A stretch of 48,468 nt of DNA from Helochares maculicollis (Eukaryota; Arthropoda; Insecta; Coleoptera; Hydrophilidae), in the NCBI GenBank assembly GCA_033557835.1, contig JAWQRO010000214.1, positions 1 to 48,468 of the forward strand. The letters run 5' to 3'. The translations under genes and the position numbers were made by a program. Within the stretch, counting starts at the first letter, position 1, and every line of letters begins with the position of its first letter. The notes under the pieces were generated by a model, which worked only from the letters and a program-made list of their open reading frames with translations, did no database searches and was not told the DNA's origin. Positions 1 through 14,219 of this stretch are shown here, piece by piece.

Positions 1-42
<42 letters not shown>

Positions 43-47
43 CAGAC
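1..47. repeat. (TA)n/(GA)n microsatellite
   Basis: Five TA units (1-10) run directly into about 13 GA units (11-35), followed by degenerate GACAGA copies to about 47. It is a simple compound dinucleotide repeat at the window edge and may extend to the left. Confidence 0.95.
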
Positions 48-2045
48 TGAAATAATAATCATCGTACTTGTTTCATAGTTTTGAAAGGAAACAAGAAGTT
101 CTAAGTTTTAAGTAGATTTTTAAAGAAAAGACTGTTTTGGCAAAATTTGTATTTGTTTTAACATTTTGTAAGCAGCTACACTTCCAAGAAAGTGTGCTTT
201 TAATTAGTTATAGTATGTTACATAAAGTAAGTAAATTGCTTCAAAGCCGTGCAACAGATGCGTTTCCCTTTCATTAATAATGTATATCGTAATTTCCATG
301 TTTATATTGTGGCGGTTTATACAATGGAGAAATTAATTTAGTGAATCTCGTTGCATGATACATGGAGCATTTCATGATGTAAATTTGTTCCATCATCAAC
401 AGCTTTAACAGACAAAGTTGTAACTAATTCTGTTCGATGTTAGTAGTTTGATTAACAAGTTTCACAAGCTTATTTTATTCTGTGTGTCTTGATAACTCAG
501 CTTCATATGCTATTTTTCAATAGCTTAAATACCTAATGTAGTAATTAAAGTAAGCATATTATTCTTTAAATTACTGAGTTACAGTATATGATACGCACTT
601 TGTTTGATTTCAAAACCATAGCGAAATAATTTCCAAAATAAATTAATAGTGGCGAACTTACGACAGGAAATTTTATTTTATAACTTTTTCTTTAATCGTT
701 CTTCTCGCTGTCAAAAATCGAGATTGTTCTGACAAAAATTCCATATTAGCTATAGAGCAAAAACATTAAAAATACATGCATATGATTATTAATTGAAATC
801 TAAGAACTCTAGTAATCCTTTTCATCATTTAATGTGCACACAAAAAATTAGTTAGTCATTTTGTTATAAAAATACAAATAATACGCAAATGCATAGATAA
901 TATCTGACTAGTCCTTAAGTCTTGCTTAAAGTACTACCTTTACCGGATGTACGTCAGTATGTGTAATAAAGTCAGAGCATGTTATTAAAAAATATATAAA
1001 GGAATTGCGAATTGAAAACATTGTTACATTGTAAGCACTCAGAATGCCTATCCTGTCATTTCTGATGTTCATTCCATTGAAAACCGAAGCCCTTGAGCTG
1101 CGGGTTTCAGAAAGAGCACGTAATCTCTTGGACATCTTTTCTTTCTTTGGCTGCACCCAAAAGAATCAATCTACGATATTTTGAATGCAGGGAGCATTTT
1201 TCAAAGTCCGAGCAACCCGTGCGAGGTTTTTAAATGAAAGTACAGCGAACACAGCGTTTCGTTCATGAATATAGCCAAGGGAATTCTTACTTGTTATTTC
1301 AGAGACAGCTCTGTAATTATCTCATTTTCTCGCACATTATTTTTATACCCTGCAGTCTATTACTAGCGTTGCATTTTGTTAGGCAAAACGTTTTAAAAAC
1401 GTGTTTTCCACCCAGCTACCACAACAAGCATATTTACTCCTTATTAATTATTTATATTGCTTGTTGCAGAGTGTATTATTTATTAATTTTTATTGTTAGA
1501 AAACAAAACACGGTAGGTTTTTTAATGAAATAAGTATTAAAACACTCTACTCACAAAACACCAATTAATTCAATGTAAGCTAAATATTGCAACTTATCAC
1601 TTGTTCAGATTAAAACAGAAGAGGTTTTGTTGGAAGACAGAAGCCTCTCTTGTACATAATTGAGCTTCATGCGAGCCGAAGTCTACACTAGAGGATGTGA
1701 AAAAGAAAACATAAATATGAAAAGAGTATTTGCAGTGTTCATGTGAAAAGGAAAAACGAAAGTTAAGGAAATAATTAGCAAGGCAAAAGATAAATCATGG
1801 TAGGAGTTTCGACCTAAGATACAACAGACTTTCATTCTAAGTAGAGCTTTCTATAGAATACTGAAGGACCTGCAGTCCAATAAGAAGCGGAAAACAAAAA
1901 TTTAAATGATTTGATAGAAATATTAACCACATTTTGAATAATCACCACGGACTTTTTGGTTTTACACATAACATAAACCTTTTTTTAATCCCTTAATAGC
2001 ATTATGCTATCCCATATTTAAGAAAAGAGATTAAACATTTATAAT
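48..2045. other. AT-rich stretch, no gene recognised
   Basis: About 2 kb of AT-rich DNA. The open frames are short (under 100 codons), show no family resemblance and no believable splice pattern. I see nothing else here. Confidence 0.5.
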
Positions 2046-2290
2046 GACAAAATAAGCATTATATTGATAAGCATAGCAGAACAATATACGAGCTGATTCT
2101 AGAGTAATGTTAGCAGAATGCAATGGAACGTCATCTGAATCAACCGATTCAGAATGAATTTCAGAAGAATAAAACCATCTATGATTATATCTTTATGGTT
2201 AAACAACTGCTAAAAAAGGGACACGAAGCATTCAATAGTCAGCTAAGAAATGAGATTAAGAATATATTAGAACAGAAACCTAACCAATAA
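2046..2290 (+). pseudogene. Non-LTR retrotransposon reverse transcriptase fragment (relic)
   Basis: Two plus-strand pieces read like the early RT motifs of LINE ORF2. The first, 2046-2093, translates to KISIILISIAEQ, resembling the 'YRPISLLSIAYK' block. After a frame change, 2123-2290 stays open for 55 codons and contains QNEFQKNKTIYDYIFMVKQL, resembling the 'Q.GFRKNRSTIDHIF.LKQL' block that follows it in LINEs. Spacing and order fit. The relic is frameshifted and lacks any catalytic motif. Assignment rests on these two blocks by eye, so it is tentative and the clade is unresolved. Confidence 0.45.
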
Positions 2291-5200
2291 ACTAATACAA
2301 GCAGTCTTCAGCTGCTACTGAATAACAGGAAGTTACCATAGAACTGATATCTTCAAATCACTGTCATTTATGATTGAAGGTTAAGGACAGGTAGAAGAGT
2401 TTAGAGTATTATACCATAATTTAAAAATAATAAAAGTATACTCTTAAGTAGTCTCTAAAGGCTTCTAAACACCTTTTGCGAAGTGTCCATATTTAAAACG
2501 TGAATTCAAAACTAAAATATGGGTCAAATTTTACAAAGTAAATTCACAGCTAAAGAAGCGAGCTTATGCCGGTAAAGTCGTACTTCCGGTATTCAAACTT
2601 ACACGGAACTACTTGATATTGTTAATTTTACAATGTTGAGCATTTTTGTAACCAATTTGTAAATTCTTTTAGGCCAAGATCTACTGCAGTTAGAATTTTC
2701 AAAATCATAAAAATAGGACTTCCAATACTCCGATCTTGTTGAAAGATTGTATCTGTCAGTTATTTTAATATTTAAGACGTTCATAAAAACTCAATCCGAT
2801 AGCATTAATTTTAAGGATTACTTTACATAAAAAAATTTTAAAACTGTGTAAGTAAACAAGTGACATTTTCTTATTTTATAGTTAGTTAAAATATTTGGCA
2901 TTCGTACAAAAATGGCGCCAAATTTCAGTATCCTTATATTCTGAAGAACATCTTATACACACCAAAAATTCATATAGTCACTTTATGGCAAAACTTAAGG
3001 CTACTTATCGTAAAACCAATTAAGCCTTTTCTTAAAATGTATGACACGTACAAGATCATTATGCATGTCAATAATGAGAATGATATATTTTAAATAAAAC
3101 GATAGATTTACGACTTGAATGTTTATGTACTTAATTTTATTTCAATTAAATTGTGTAACATGTAAGTTCATTTTTGATCAACAAAATCCACATAGAAATA
3201 ACTTTCCTGGATATTCGCAAACTTCGTATGCAAAACCACAGCCCCACCAGCAGAGCTTTTGTAAAAGATTTCCTACTTCAACAGCAAAAACTCTTGGTAA
3301 TTTGAAAGGAAACAAGATATCAAAAGGCATTCCTTTTCTATCACGTCTCCATGCATTTCTACCTATACGTTATCGTGTTACCAAATCCAAATCCATTACA
3401 TTTCGACAAGTTAGTCTTAAAATTAAAAACACCCATAAATAAATCAATAGAACCAATCAAATTAGCATAATCGCATGAAATAGAGATTTAAGTGAATTAT
3501 ATGTTTCGGATTGTTTCATGATCCTGCTTTTGAGGAATGGAGGTTTATTTGCATTTGATTTACATGTTTTACGTCCTGTTTGAAGGGGAGACTCGGAACT
3601 TTTTTCATTACAAACCCGTAACGGATACTATATCCGAAAGTATCCATTTTACGTTATGTACTTTAATTTTACATTGAATTTTATTATTTAGACCGTTCAA
3701 ATTACCAGCCGCTGAGCTACTCCACCCCAACCCCGTCGCGTCGCGTCGGCAAAGTTTTATTTGAGTTGAGAAATAATATATGATCCCTTCATGAACTTTT
3801 ATGAGCTCGTACGTAACTTTTTCTGTCCTGGTGATTATTTTAATTCTTCTTGCAATCTCTCTCATATAAAATTAATCGAAGTGTTGCGGAGTACAAACGG
3901 AGCTAATGATCATTCACATGGATTTTTGATGCAAGCCAGCAATAGAAAAGTGGGTCATTTATGGGGGATTGTTTTCACGTTAGGATTTTTTATAGAAACA
4001 AAGTTAAGATTAAATAGCTTTTAGGTCATATGAAAAACAAATTTTGCCGGGTGAAAGCGCATTTTGATAGTTTACTTCTTTATACACGCAACGTTCTCAA
4101 GGAAAAAATCTCCTTTCCCTCAAAGGAGATTTCATTATTTTATAAGGCCTACCACCGCCTTGCCATTTTTTCCTCTTTCGCGTGTGCCTGACAGAAACAT
4201 TTTCGAGCACGAGATAAACAAAATCGGGCCCCGCCTTGGAGAAATTTCAGCCTTCTTGGTCGGGCTTTGTTTTGAGATGTCTCCTTTAAATCAAGCTGAG
4301 TGCGCTCATCACTGTTTACAGAGTGTAGGTTTTTAAGAATAATATTTTTCTGGGGGGGTACATATCTTAAGCGGTTTTAAAGAATGCCGAGGAAATGTAA
4401 TTAGCGCCGGAATATCCCTTCCTTATCCTCACTTTCACGCCACGAAAAAAACGGAAAATGTTTTAGGGAAAAAATCTACGATTGTCACTTAGATTGCATA
4501 ATTTATTAAATTTTTCTTCGCCGTTTTCGTATTTGAATGCAGCATTTTAAATGCTTTAATTTGTGGAGTGACTAAACGTTCGTGAGTTTGTTTTCTCCTA
4601 ATTTCCTCATGCCGAGAATTAAAAAGTCGTTTTGCTTATTCTGCATCCTTTTGTGTTGCTTTAATATTTATCTTTCCTGCCATAGCTTACTCAATAGTAT
4701 AAATAATTTTGCGTTCATCGAATTTCAGAACACGTTTCTAAAAATATTACCTATCCCTTGCGATCATTACATATACATTTTAAGTATATTAATAATTAGT
4801 TGACGTGCCCATACTTTCTTAAAAACGTTTTGAGGGTCTTATTTATATTTATTGTTTTGTTTTTTGAAACCAAATACATATTTTTTGAGGTAAGAAAATG
4901 TTCCAAAACTTTATTTAGTTAATAACATATCATGTTTTATTAGAAATATGGGGCTGAAAATGTTATGCAAAATCGCTTTTATTGAGGCTGCAATCGTCTG
5001 TACTTTTAAAATATCCATTCTAATAAGCACTAGATGTTCTTGCAAATTAAACATTATCTAAAAACTGTAGCAACTTTATTCCAATAAACACTGTTCTGTG
5101 ATTATTTGAAAATTTTATAAGTTTTATTCCTCGTCCACTACTAAGAATTTCTATTTAACGTTAAAATGATTTCTTTTATTTGAGCAATTGTTCCAATATA

Positions 5201-6479
5201 ATTTGCAATTTTGCTTGTGCAGTATTGTGAAATCTGTTGGTCAATCACTAAAGCAGCACTGTTTAACACGCAAAGAAAAATATCCATATATTTTAAAACT
5301 ACGGAAGTTCAGTCAGCCAAGATTATCATTACCTCAGTTACAGTTGAAGTCACCACGGACAAGCCATGGGCTACAGATAACGTCTAAACATGTGAACATT
5401 TTTCAAGAAAATTTATGAAGGTGGTGGTGAAACATCGACGTGTGATTTTGTAAGTCATCAGTTCTGAAAACGAACGGTTTTTCCGTCTTTCCCATCAATC
5501 TCGGTACGTCCGATTGTCCATCCGTGTGAAATTGCACCGACAGACAGTCCCAATTTCAATCGCGTCATTCTTGAAATGAAACAACAGATGTTGACAACTC
5601 CGGACCGCTCACATTCCAGGTTAACCGGTTTTTCTCTTTGTTATCGACCAATAACGACACGTCGACAATCAACGGACGTCCAGTTTTTTGGCTTCATAGA
5701 CGCAGGGAATTAATTAGATACCATTTCTTGTTTATAATTACCTTTTACTTTATTTGTATGTGTAGAAAGTTGATTTGTATCATTCTAAAAGTTGGTAATG
5801 AAAGTTTTTTAATCTAGTTCAGTTTACTGCTTATTGTCATTCAAACATTTAAAACAACATGAACGATTCTGTATATTAATATTAAGTTTATTTTATGAAA
5901 ATTTTGCATGTATGTGTGTTGTGCCCTGCAAACATTTATCAAGACGCCAACCCACTAACAATATTATGGTAAATTTATTTATCTTACAATTTCACCTTAA
6001 GTTAATTTCAAGATAATTTTTGTCTATATCAGAATTGCAAAATTTTGATTTATCTTGACAATAAATATATTTTAAGTTTATGAAAATTCGTGCAAAAAAA
6101 TCCACATTGAATGAACTAGAACTAGGCTGATTACTTGCACTGCGATAATGAGCCGTCACGGCAGCAAACATTTTTTATTGAAGTTACGCATTCACATATT
6201 TTATTATACAATTGAACATTTAAATGCCTGTTAACTTAATATACATTATTGTAAGTAAGAAGTATTAAAAACTGTAACATTTTTTGCAGGACCAATTTTA
6301 TTGAAATTCTATACCTATATATAACTAATATTTGCCAGCAAATTGTTTTAAATCAATTAAAAATGTATTCAATTCGACTTGCACCTTAATTAAGCAACCT
6401 TTGCATAATTTTAAAATGTACTTATGTGTTCAATTATTCCCTTAGAGAATGACTCTATAGACCAAGCACTTGCAACTTT
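2291..6479. other. Gene-poor stretch with a GC-richer island near 5.4-5.7 kb
   Basis: No gene recognised. A 107-codon non-ATG frame at 3119-3442 is rich in Gln, Asn, Pro and Lys but matches no family I know. About 5440-5710 is clearly richer in GC and CpG than its surroundings, without a sustained reading frame. It could be a conserved non-coding element or an old repeat; the sequence alone does not say which. The rest is AT-rich with nothing visible. Confidence 0.4.
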
Positions 6480-6910
6480 ATAAATGAAGGAAAATTATTT
6501 GCTTAGTTGCGTCACTGAACCCATCGACACCTTTACATCTTTCGTTGGTCGACGCTTGGCGACCCCCACTAAATTGCCATTCAGTCCTTTGTAGGGCTTG
6601 TTCATCAATCAAGCCTAAGGCCTTACTATTTTGCCTACGTATTCTTCAGGGCTTCCACTCTTTTTCTTTGTCTCTTCTCTTTTCTATTCTTATAGATACC
6701 AGTACCAGATTTTAGTCCCATGATGTTTTTGGCTGTTTCGTTTCTTGAGCTTTGTATTTCTGACTTTCGAAGATTCTTTTTGAATGCATCCATTTCTAAT
6801 GCTTCTGTCTTTGAATTTGATTTATTTCTCTTTCATACAGTGTCCATGCTTTTGACCGACCAATAGCAATTCTTTCTACAATGTTCTTGTAGATTCTCTT
6901 TTCTAACATA
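6480..6910 (-). pseudogene. Non-LTR retrotransposon ORF2 C-terminal relic
   Basis: Read on the minus strand, 6852-6806 gives AWTLYEREINQIQ, like the 'Y.(S/C)E.WTL...' block after the RT domain of many LINE ORF2 proteins. A shifted frame just downstream gives EMDAFKKNLRKSE and RNETAKNIMGL, like the 'E.D..RR..R.SR...IRNEEIR.RMG' block. About 200 bases further comes RTEWQFSGGRQ, like the terminal 'DR..WR.G.GRR' tail. Block order matches the C-terminal third of such an ORF2. Several frameshifts and stops are present, so it is dead. The clade is not resolved. Confidence 0.55.
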
Positions 6911-9900
6911 TACTTTCACTTCACTATGCTCTAATTAATCATTTTATAACTATTTCCTCTTATAGATGTAGTCAAAACAGACTGATATTAGTTTTTTATC
7001 TTAAATCTGCTACAGATTGTTCCTATCAGTAGCAATATTTTGCAAAATTTATTTTCGCACTCCACCTTTTTCAATGTAAATATATCTTTGAAGAAAACAT
7101 TTACCGACTATAAAAAATATGTTTATTGTCCATTTCTATGCGAACTATACATAGATATAAAATTAAAATAATGAAAACATCAGCTTTCCGAAAAATCAAA
7201 GCAAATATTAAAAAATGAATTTGAAAATTGATCTACCAAACAAAACTAAAAATTAAATAAAATACTTTTTAATTTTTCTAGCATTGATCTTAACATAAAC
7301 CAAGCAAAACAAACTTTTTTGCAATGAGATGTATTGTGATATTATTTTTTCTAATCAAACTAATTGGACAGGTTTATCGATGTTGCTTTTGATACTTTAT
7401 TGAGAAGGATTATTTAAGTATTTCATAGTTTTTAAATACAAATGTTTATCGCATTCACAAGCCTGTAGTTTTTTGGATGACAATATACAGAAAGAAGATA
7501 TGCTAGCTAAGTTTACTTAGCTGGTTTTGCGTAAAAATAAACTATTTGTTTTAATGCTCAACGTATGAAACCAAAAGTGGCTTTCGTTTATTTTCAAGAA
7601 TCCGTTTTACTTAATTTTTATATAAAATAACAATAAACTTTGATAAAATCGACTGATTTAGCAAAACTATGTATTACAATATCCTTTCTCGCTTCAGAGC
7701 TCCGTTCGTTGAATAGTTGAGGGATTATTGGAGAGAAAGGTATTGACTTCGCATCCTTCAGTAGCACAAAACCTGTTACCAACTGCTTTTCCGATTCTAC
7801 CGTCTCGTACCTGTAGCCCCTTTCTGCTGTTCGAACTGACCATCGACACATAGCAAACCGAATGCGCTCTCATAACTTCACACCCTAATCGTAATTCCTC
7901 CCCTACACTATTCGACTGTATTGATATTGCTTTGATATAAAATGTGCCGATTATTAATCTTGATTGTATTACATTTCGCAAAGCTGTGAATACATTTTAT
8001 GTTTCTCTTACTGAATGGACTTAAACACTACTTGATGACGAGTAGAACATCAGTTGGGACCCAGGACCAAGTTACATCCTAAACATAAAGAAATTATAAT
8101 CATGTGCAGGACCGACAAAAAATATTTGAAAGTACTCAATTACGAGCTATCATCTTGGAGCTTATTCTAGACAAGTAAAATTGTATATATTGCCTATCCT
8201 GTAGATACAATTTAAATTGTAAATATCTCCTTCTGTACGCCAAGTCTCGCCTCTTTTCGTCCGGCCGGAATGATAAATCCATTGATTTTTATTTGGGAAA
8301 TATAATATTTCTCCCTCTATCTTCCAGAGGGTTCCGGTATTATGAATTATGAATATTTTGTCGTCTGTTTCATTTGAGGTTTTCAAACGGGTTTGCCGTT
8401 TATATTCAGGACAATTTCCATATTTAAGTTATGGAGATACATTTTTACATATTTTCGGCCTAAAATTTCAAACGAGCCCGCCTATGTGTTGTGTGAGCTC
8501 TTATTTCGGCGAGCAGGCCGATACAAATTTGTTTCCGTTTAAGAGAAAAATTTACGTTTTGCGTTGGAAAGGATTTTCTTTTCGACAAATTATAAAATAA
8601 CATTTGACACGTGTTCTACAGCTGGAGGAGACCGGCTGCACGTCATACTGAAATTATCGGATCGTAAAGCGCGAAACACGGAAACTTTGCAAACGATACT
8701 AAAATAAGCGATAAATAATTGGGGCAGGTTTCATTCAATGAAAATGTGTTGCATTTTAACAGGAAATGTATTTAAAATTACCGACCCTGTAGAAGTAAAA
8801 TTAAAATGTATCACATAGAGCGCATGGAATTGACTAACATATCGGGAATAATACTCATTTGGAGTGAATGTGAAACTTTTTAGCCGGACTGAGTTTTTTT
8901 GTACAGTTATTGGGCGATGAGGGGCATTTGGGAATGGAAGCACTTTAGAAAATAATATCTATGCGGCTGTAATGGTTGCCAATAGTCACAAAATGGATAC
9001 AACAGGGAATTTCTGGAAAGGTTGGCACTTTTTGCAAAAAGTTGATATATTGGAAATGCCGCGTTTTCGTCAACCAAAGCAACAGGATTTAGTTTCGCAT
9101 AGCGGTGCAATTTACATGGTAATACTTAGATCAAGGGGTCGTAGGCCCATAGGGGTTGCTTCCTCTCCAAGGAGGAGCATAAATACTAATAAAAGCGGTT
9201 AATGAGGGGCGCTGTTGTCCGGTTCTTTAGCCGTACCTTCTAAATAATACCTAGGACGCAAGAAGCTGAGGCATCACAACAACTGAGAGATTAAAAGGTC
9301 ACGGGGGATGGCCTGGGTCACGTTCGCCCCTGAAACGTTTATTATAATCTTATGGGCTATTTTGAGTTTAATTGCTTTTCTCCATGCGAACACATATAAA
9401 TTTTCACGTCTATCTCATCGAGATATATTCCACTATTAGCTACTGTGTTTAATTATGTGTTCTTATTGCGGAAACGGAAGGAAATCTCACGTGGGCTTGG
9501 CTATGGTCGCCGTAGAGGTGATCGTGGCGACGCCAAGTCCGGGCGTCGAGTCCGGACGCCGCGCTCACCAGAGACCCCAATAGAGTTCAAATTTAAATAT
9601 ATTTAAATAAAACAGTTAAAGGTCAGACCAACATAATTAAGTTCTCATAATCTTTCAAGTTTTCGGCTGAGCCACGTGCAGGCAGCAATAATTAAAACAT
9701 GGAAGTCACGTGGGAGTTACAAAATACACAAGTAATTATTGCATTTAAAATTCAAATTTATAACCTAATTATTGTGGAGTAGAGTCTCACGTTAGAGAAA
9801 ATTAGGAAAATTTAATACACTAGCATATTATTCAATATTTATGGCACGTCCTGGTACGCAGAACGCCGTTAAAGCGCCCAATAAAATATTTATAATCAAT

Positions 9901-12900
9901 TTAGAATTTACATAAATAAATTTGCAATTCATAATGCCCGCAATAAATTAACGGTGTACTGGCAGTGGGGATCTCACACTAAGGCTGATCGCTGGAGACT
10001 AACGGTGTGCACCGATAAATTTAAATCTGCGGGAAACGCCTATATTTTATCAATTACACTTCTTCTTGCAGGCGCAAGGCTAACACGCAGCCGAGAGATA
10101 GAGATCTTCGATAAAACCAACCAGACATACAAATAAGAAAGGAATGAGAGATGAAATTCAGGTTTATACAGATTTTCATGCATGAAAATTTATTAATGGG
10201 TGATATTTTTATGTTTTACATGTCATAGTCGTGATCTATTTTGGGGTGCCACTTATCATAACACTGCTATACACAGAATACTTACTATTTTGATAACAAC
10301 ATTGATTTATTTCAAAATAAGTGCTTAACTTAAAGCTGCTTGATAAAAACTGTGCAATAATTACAAGGAATGGGTTTTTCAGAAGCAATTAATTGGATGT
10401 TTATTTTTTTGCAAAATAAGCCCTGCATCCAATTGATACATATTTACTACTTCGCTTCTAATATGTTGAGATTTAAAAATGATTACCAAAATTAATATCA
10501 TATAGATGAAATAGATATTTCAATTAAAATTCGCAAAATATCTAGCGAAAGAGTTTAATTTATTCATTCTTAAAACATAGTGTTACTGTTTTCTCTATAG
10601 CTAGCAGCACGATAATCAGGAGTATTAAGAAAATTATTACGTCCAACATAAATATTTTACAAGCCAGTTAGCAAATAAATCCCGTTACACTGATTTGGAC
10701 ATTTCCACTTTTATAATTTTATGAAAAAAAAATCACAGCAAACTAACATTCATACAAAACTTCGACTCAATAAGGGCAGAGACTAAGAGATATAACTATA
10801 AATCTATAATTAAAGAATAAAGTTTTTACCAGTGCATTTTATTGAAGTTCCTAATGTTACATAATTCTAAAATTTAAGTGAACTATTTTCGTTCAATTTC
10901 CCGTGAGAAAGTACTAAGCAAATCATCCAATAAAAGGAATTATACTAACATTTTAATAACAATATCACATTAAGTATCAGATAATTTACTATAAAGATAG
11001 AAAATCTTACTAGAATTCAGCAGCTGCTTCTTAATTGTCGCTATAGAAATAATATGACGCTAAAGAAGTTGATTTATTATTAAAAAATATATATTACTGA
11101 CTGCTTCAACTAGACCTGGTTCTACGATTAAAATTTATATATCTTTAATTTTTGAAAATAAATTTATATTTATCTCATTGGGCGGGATTAACATGAAAAT
11201 TGATAATTATAACGCTGCTTCTAATTTATTTTAATGTTCTTTCACAGCTTTGTCTATTTAAAAAACAATATCCCCAGAAGAAGATTCATTTTGCCAAACT
11301 AATTTTAAAACATAGGATTTTCCTTTTTTGGCTACGCAAGTACTTTAGTTTAAATTGTGCTTTATGCGAAGTTAAAAATTCAATTTAAATCGATTCGAAA
11401 ATAATGCAGTGATACCGGCTTATTTCAAATCAGCCCCTCGATCAAATTTTCTAAAGCTTAGTACAAGAATTTTCCTGCAGGCGTATAAGAATATCTTTCG
11501 TATTGCAAGGCCACGATGTTTAAGTAGAACAGAACCAAAAATCATGCTGGGCTGCTCGGTGCATTTTTCTTACATAAAGTGCTTTCACATTTTTTAACAC
11601 TCGTTGAATGACTTCAATAAAGCGTTATTTCTCGGCAAATTCTACGGTTCACTTCTCCACAAAAGTATAGATTAGAGCAATACCTCACCAATACCTTACC
11701 AATTTTGATAGCAAAACCAAATCTAATAAATCATCTAGTTGCACATAATTACATGGCCAAAAAATATTAAATGTGTCAGAAAACAATTTCTAACTGATAT
11801 TATTTCAAGTCTAAGAAATGCTTGAGTGATTAAAGAAGCAAGAAGCAATTTGACCATTTTCTGCATTAATGTTTGCAATCCCTACAAAACCCTTTGCAGT
11901 CCGACAATGAAATTTAATTAAAACAAATTTAAAGTTGTCGAGAATATACTGTTATAAAACAAAGTTAATTATTATCTATACTGTTAGATGTTCTAAAAAC
12001 TGAAACTGCAAAGAAACTTGTTCAAAAATTTTAGTTAAATACTATATATGCAAATAAGATAACAACTCAAATACCACAACATACTGTATTATTGTGTTTT
12101 ATTATATTTTGGTGTAACCAAAATTACTATCAAGTGGTTTATTTTTCACAGTCGTCACTCTAACTCTTTTCTGGCAAAAAAGTATATATATCTAAAGCTT
12201 GAAATATCGTGTAGTAATATATTACATTTAAACAGAATAAAAAAATCTTATCATAAGCTTCTTATACAAAACTGAAATCTTCGCAGAAATCGAAACCATA
12301 ATAGAAAAAAGCAATAGCAAACATTGTGAACAAATACCAACCTTGATTTTTATATTAAACTAAAAATATTAATGCATTCCAGACGGGAAGGTCATATTGT
12401 TGTGTTCACAAGAGATTCGTTTACACATGATGTTGATATTATCTGCCAAATTGCTGTTGGTTACACAAATTGATAAGCTTTCTGTATCTATTCTTTCTAT
12501 GTGATTTGTTTATTCTATTTGTTATAATAACACTGCATTTTTGTAGACTAAGCCACACTTTTTGGAAGAATAACTTTTTACTAATAATTGTTACGCAAAC
12601 AGTCTCGAAATGTCAACTTAATCGGTTTTCAAATGGTATTATCACTATCAAACTAAAACCTAAATATCACCTAAATTTGAAAATTTATTTTTGATCTATG
12701 TTTGTCCAGGCATAAGCCTTATTACAGAAAAAGATAATACAATAACTGGTACCCCTGTAAACTTAATTCTGGGAAATCCCTGTAGTTGTGTATATTACTG
12801 CGGTATTGACAATAGTGTCGAAAAAAAATCAGGAGAGTAGTATTTTCCGGAAATATAATGCTGTTATAAATTCAAATGCTGCTCCTTAGTATCAAGCTAA

Positions 12901-13436
12901 ATCAATTTTGTGATCCTTAAACATCTTATGAGGTTAACCAGCTTAAACAATTTTACACGTAGCTTGCAGAAATGTTAAGGACAGTTCTGCTGGGGTGCTA
13001 AAATTCCGAAAGCGTGTAGAACATTATTGACATATTTCGACTCGAAAAAAAAACAAGTAAAGAGACATACTGCATAGAGCACAATTTAACTGCAATAAAT
13101 ACCTTTTTACAAAAAACTACATGTGCACAAAAAATCCACTCCATGAAATAAAAACCGATATTTTTCACAATCTAGTTGATTATATAATAATTTATAAAAA
13201 ATATGAAAACACCCTCAGACAACTCATAGTCAAAATTCAAGCCCGAACAGAAAGCTAGATCTCGGAAACTTTATTAGTTCAGCAATTTTAAACTTCCACA
13301 ATATAAAGCTTCCAAAAAAGTGTGTTGGCTCTAAAACGTGTTACTAGTCCTAGTTAAAATTATATGATGCTAAAAAGCCGGCTAGAAATATACCAATAAA
13401 AATTACTCTACGCAGATAAATGTATTGATTAGACAA
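6911..13436. other. Gene-poor stretch with several GC-richer islands
   Basis: No gene recognised in 6.5 kb. About 7690-7930, 8200-9330 and 9460-10110 are richer in GC and CpG than the flanks. They contain overlapping short open frames on both strands (the longest under 100 codons), none with a family match or consistent splice sites. The 9460-9570 segment carries repeated GGCG/CGCC motifs. 10140-13436 is AT-rich and featureless to me. Confidence 0.4.
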
Positions 13437-13832
13437 ATGGTAAGGAAAGCTAAAACTGCTTGGTGTTTGGAGTGCTTTCCTAAAGAATTATTTTTGAGAT
13501 GGAATAAATTTCAAATACATCAAATAATGATCGTATCTGCTGGCTTACGGAAAAACAAGAGAGATGGAGTAATTATTGAAGAGAAGTCGGTATTTATAGA
13601 AAATATTAATTATTTCAAACTATTGCTATCAAAATCAAAGCACAATATTACGATAGAAAAAGCAGCAATCGCTTGTGAACAGCTAAAAATAGAAAAACAA
13701 CCCATTTGCTATCTACTGTTGGTAAAGAACGAGAAATCATTTAAATACAATAACATGATAGTCACTATCTGGATTTTGATATTTGTCATAGGTAGTAAGG
13801 TGAACTCGATGAATTGTGAAAACGTCCGCTAA
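13437..13832 (+). CDS. Unidentified 131-codon open frame
   Basis: I do not recognise this frame. It runs from an ATG at 13437 to TAA at 13830 and is the longest ATG-initiated frame in the left 18 kb, which is notable at this AT content. The body is Lys/Glu/Ile-rich. Near the C-terminus, NMIVTIWILIFVIGSKV is a hydrophobic stretch that could span or anchor in a membrane. No splice partner, promoter or polyadenylation signal is evident. It could be a chance frame, a gene fragment or part of an old transposable element. Confidence 0.2.
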   Translation: MVRKAKTAWCLECFPKELFLRWNKFQIHQIMIVSAGLRKNKRDGVIIEEKSVFIENINYFKLLLSKSKHNITIEKAAIACEQLKIEKQPICYLLLVKNEKSFKYNNMIVTIWILIFVIGSKVNSMNCENVR

Positions 13833-14219
13833 GAAAGATTCATAGTTCATATTCTAAAAATATTTTTACAGATCAATCACAGCAAAATAAATATAATTTC
13901 GACATTATTGTATTTAAAATGAGCTAGGTTTGAGGAAGACTTGCCAGTTTGTATCAACCAATATTATTTACTCATGAGAGTAGTAGGACCTATTCAATAA
14001 ACACAGTAGCCAACAATTTAACACTTCAGTTCCAATCAGTGTACATCTACAAAAAATCGATAGAGCTGAGTGTTTGTAAGTATTTAGAAGTCAGTAAAAC
14101 TAGCATGGAATGAATTCATTGTGTAACCATGACCCTCAAAATGTGACAATTAGGTAGTTTTGTGCTTTCTCATTGTTTAAACAATCACACAAATATTGCA
14201 TAATGTGCCCATACACTAG

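Noticed and set aside
3119..3442. 107-codon Gln/Asn/Pro/Lys-rich frame, possibly gag-like
   Set aside because: Starts at TTG, has no zinc knuckle or protease/RT neighbours; the resemblance is compositional only.
7618..7981. Two overlapping minus-strand frames of 77 and 95 codons
   Set aside because: Overlapping in different frames, no motifs, no splice signals; treated as chance frames in a GC-richer island.
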